Part shown: in pieces, positions 60,674 through 62,137 of the stretch
How positions within the stretch are numbered: position 1 is the stretch's first letter
Layout of the letters: each line of letters opens with the position of its first letter
Source: Clostridiales bacterium
GTDB taxonomy: Bacteria; Bacillota; Clostridia; Christensenellales; Borkfalkiaceae
NCBI GenBank assembly: GCA_015055865.1
Contig: SVHK01000004.1
Location: 1 to 62,137 of the forward strand
Direction: 5' to 3'
DNA length: 62,137 bases
The notes under the pieces: generated by a model
Databases searched by the model: none
Seen by the model: the letters and a program-made list of their open reading frames with translations, nothing else
Told to the model about the DNA's origin: nothing
Program-made: the position numbers and the translations under genes

Positions 60674-62137
60674 ATGATAAAAAGGCCTTACGATAAAACG
60701 GAAGAAGGGTGTACTTACGGGCATTATACTCCCGATACCCACGCAGGATATACGCTCACGGACGGGAATAAACTCAATTCGCCGTGGTATTACGTTTATC
60801 AAAACAGAAAAATGCTTTTATACGTGGACCAAAACGGTCCCGTAAAGATTCAACACAATCCGCCGTCGGGTATTTTCGTAAGCAAAAGAGAGCTTGGCGA
60901 AACGCAAAGCAAGTGGCAGGTATGGGTGCAAGCGGACGAATTGAACGCAGGCGCGCCCGTTAGCAGTTTCAACTCGCCTTCCCTTCGTTACGACCTTGAA
61001 AAACCTGTTTTTACGGTGGATTGGCAACCTGAAAAAGCGATTTATAAATCGCAATACCCGAACGTCGATATTATCAGCGAAATTTTCATGCCGAAAGATA
61101 AAGCGACGGTTTGTATGAAAACTACGTTGGTGAATAAGACGGGTAAGGATATAGACTTTAAGGTCTATCCGACCATTTTCCCTTACGTGAACGTACCGCA
61201 AATGGTGGCTTGGGATTTGCCTGAATGGTATCTTACGTCTAAAGCGGTAAAGAACGGGAACTGTTTCTGTATCTACGGGCAAATGCGCGAGCCGTCTATG
61301 GACAAGAGCAAATATCGCGCCGTCACCTTTAATATGGACTATGACGACGATGCGGAATTTGAATTGAATATGAACAAATTCCAAGGCTCGGGGAATTTCT
61401 TCGCGCCTGAAAAAGTTCTTCAAGATTTGCCTTTCACGTACAAAGCGAAAGACGTGGAAAACACGCCTAGCCACGCGCATACGCAAGCGGTTTGGGCGAT
61501 GAAATATAAGACGACGGTAAAAGCAGGCGCGAAAAAGACTTTCACGCAAGTTTTGACCGTTCAAGAAGCGAATATTTATAGCCCTGAAGAAAACGAGTTC
61601 GAGCGTAACTATTTCGACGAAGCGTTATACGTAGAAAGCGTAGCGCAAGCGAAAGCGTTTTACGAGAATATGTTCTCAAAACGTAAAATAAAAACCAGCA
61701 ACCCCATTTACGATAATTTCATAAATTATTTCTCGCCCTTACAAATGTATTGGGTAGGTTCGCTTGATAGGGGTTGGCCGTCTTCAATGCGCGGAACGCG
61801 CGATGCAAGTCAAGACTTCGTAGGCATCGTACCGATGGACCCCGACTGGGCGAAAAAGACGATTTTACAGTTATTGTCGCATCAACGCACGGACGGTTGG
61901 TTCCCCCGCCAAATTAGTACGATTTCCAGACAAGCGCCACACGATATGCGTAATTTCTGCGACGGCGGTGCGTTCTTCCTTGAATTGGTCTATGAATATT
62001 TGACCTTTACGAGAAACGCGGATTTCCTTTTCGAAACGACTTGGTGGTTGGATTCGGATACGCAAAGTACGGTATTAGAACATATTTTACAATGCGTTGA
62101 TTATTATATCCGTCCTGAAAACGTCGGCGAACACGGC
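60674..62137 (+). CDS. GH94-like glycoside phosphorylase, N-terminal part (continues past window end)
   Basis: The frame is open for 488 codons to the window end. The N-terminal beta-sandwich begins YGHYTPDTHAGYTLTDGNKL, and the barrel begins near residue 340 with SPLQMYWVG, then MRGTRDASQDFVGI and LSHQRTDGWFPRQIS, the order seen in GH94 phosphorylases (cellobiose, chitobiose and related). The catalytic Asp lies beyond the window. GAGGTAG precedes the ATG. It is 18 bases after the GH106-like gene, so cotranscribed. It would cleave an imported oligosaccharide with phosphate; the substrate is unknown. Confidence 0.82.
   Translation, partial: MIKRPYDKTEEGCTYGHYTPDTHAGYTLTDGNKLNSPWYYVYQNRKMLLYVDQNGPVKIQHNPPSGIFVSKRELGETQSKWQVWVQADELNAGAPVSSFNSPSLRYDLEKPVFTVDWQPEKAIYKSQYPNVDIISEIFMPKDKATVCMKTTLVNKTGKDIDFKVYPTIFPYVNVPQMVAWDLPEWYLTSKAVKNGNCFCIYGQMREPSMDKSKYRAVTFNMDYDDDAEFELNMNKFQGSGNFFAPEKVLQDLPFTYKAKDVENTPSHAHTQAVWAMKYKTTVKAGAKKTFTQVLTVQEANIYSPEENEFERNYFDEALYVESVAQAKAFYENMFSKRKIKTSNPIYDNFINYFSPLQMYWVGSLDRGWPSSMRGTRDASQDFVGIVPMDPDWAKKTILQLLSHQRTDGWFPRQISTISRQAPHDMRNFCDGGAFFLELVYEYLTFTRNADFLFETTWWLDSDTQSTVLEHILQCVDYYIRPENVGEHG

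Overview
The window is a chromosomal segment of an anaerobic, Gram-positive-type bacterium, most likely an uncultured gut clostridium. The evidence is a set of Firmicutes marker genes (mcsA-mcsB-clpC, spoVT, rbgA, plsX-rnc-smc-ftsY), AGGAGG-type ribosome binding sites, many sigma-A promoters with 17-base spacers, and lipoprotein ABC binding proteins. A Christensenellales-like gut lineage is my guess from general style only. No rRNA and no CRISPR array is present, and there is one tRNA gene.

Layout. 1-5058 (+): the end of pyrD, then pyrE, a repeat-rich spacer, trpS, an aldose epimerase and proS. 5268-16046 (+): one long run that starts with a membrane-anchored XRE regulator in the place usually held by ctsR, then mcsA-mcsB-clpC and a shikimate cluster aroC-B-A-E-Q-K, ending with a short-chain reductase. 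16047-17355: a small AT-rich cassette (DUF2089-type regulator plus the tail of a second MFS transporter) bounded by two copies of the reductase 3' end. 17433-23886 (-): two unknown genes, an OFA-type MFS transporter, mnmG and dnaA. 24047-39631 (+): recF, a VanW protein, asnS, plsX-rnc-smc-ftsY, trmD, rbgA, rnhB, yraN, obg, yhbY, grpE and a second short-chain dehydrogenase.

39651-40376 holds a second small cassette: an XRE repressor gene divergent from a 94-residue membrane protein, with two matching palindromic operators between them and near-identical terminators on both sides. It is followed by spoVT (-) and tRNA-Leu (anticodon AAG).

From the tRNA to the window end is a glycan-use region. 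It opens with a broken tyrosine recombinase, then a GH112 phosphorylase, a lipoprotein metallophosphoesterase, a cytoplasmic GH20 hexosaminidase, an AraC regulator, a sugar-binding lipoprotein, two large surface lipoproteins (one with DUF4091, one of repeated unknown modules), two ABC permeases, a GH106-like glycosidase and the start of a GH94-like phosphorylase. Together these suggest capture of an oligosaccharide at the surface, ABC import (the ATPase is not here) and breakdown in the cytoplasm, partly by phosphorolysis.

The most interesting signals are the two regulator cassettes that each sit at the 3' end of a host gene and duplicate it, the operator architecture of the XRE/membrane pair, the apparently leaderless XRE mRNAs, the clp-aro fusion operon without ctsR, and the tRNA-bounded glycan region with its foldback breakpoint and nested inverted repeat.
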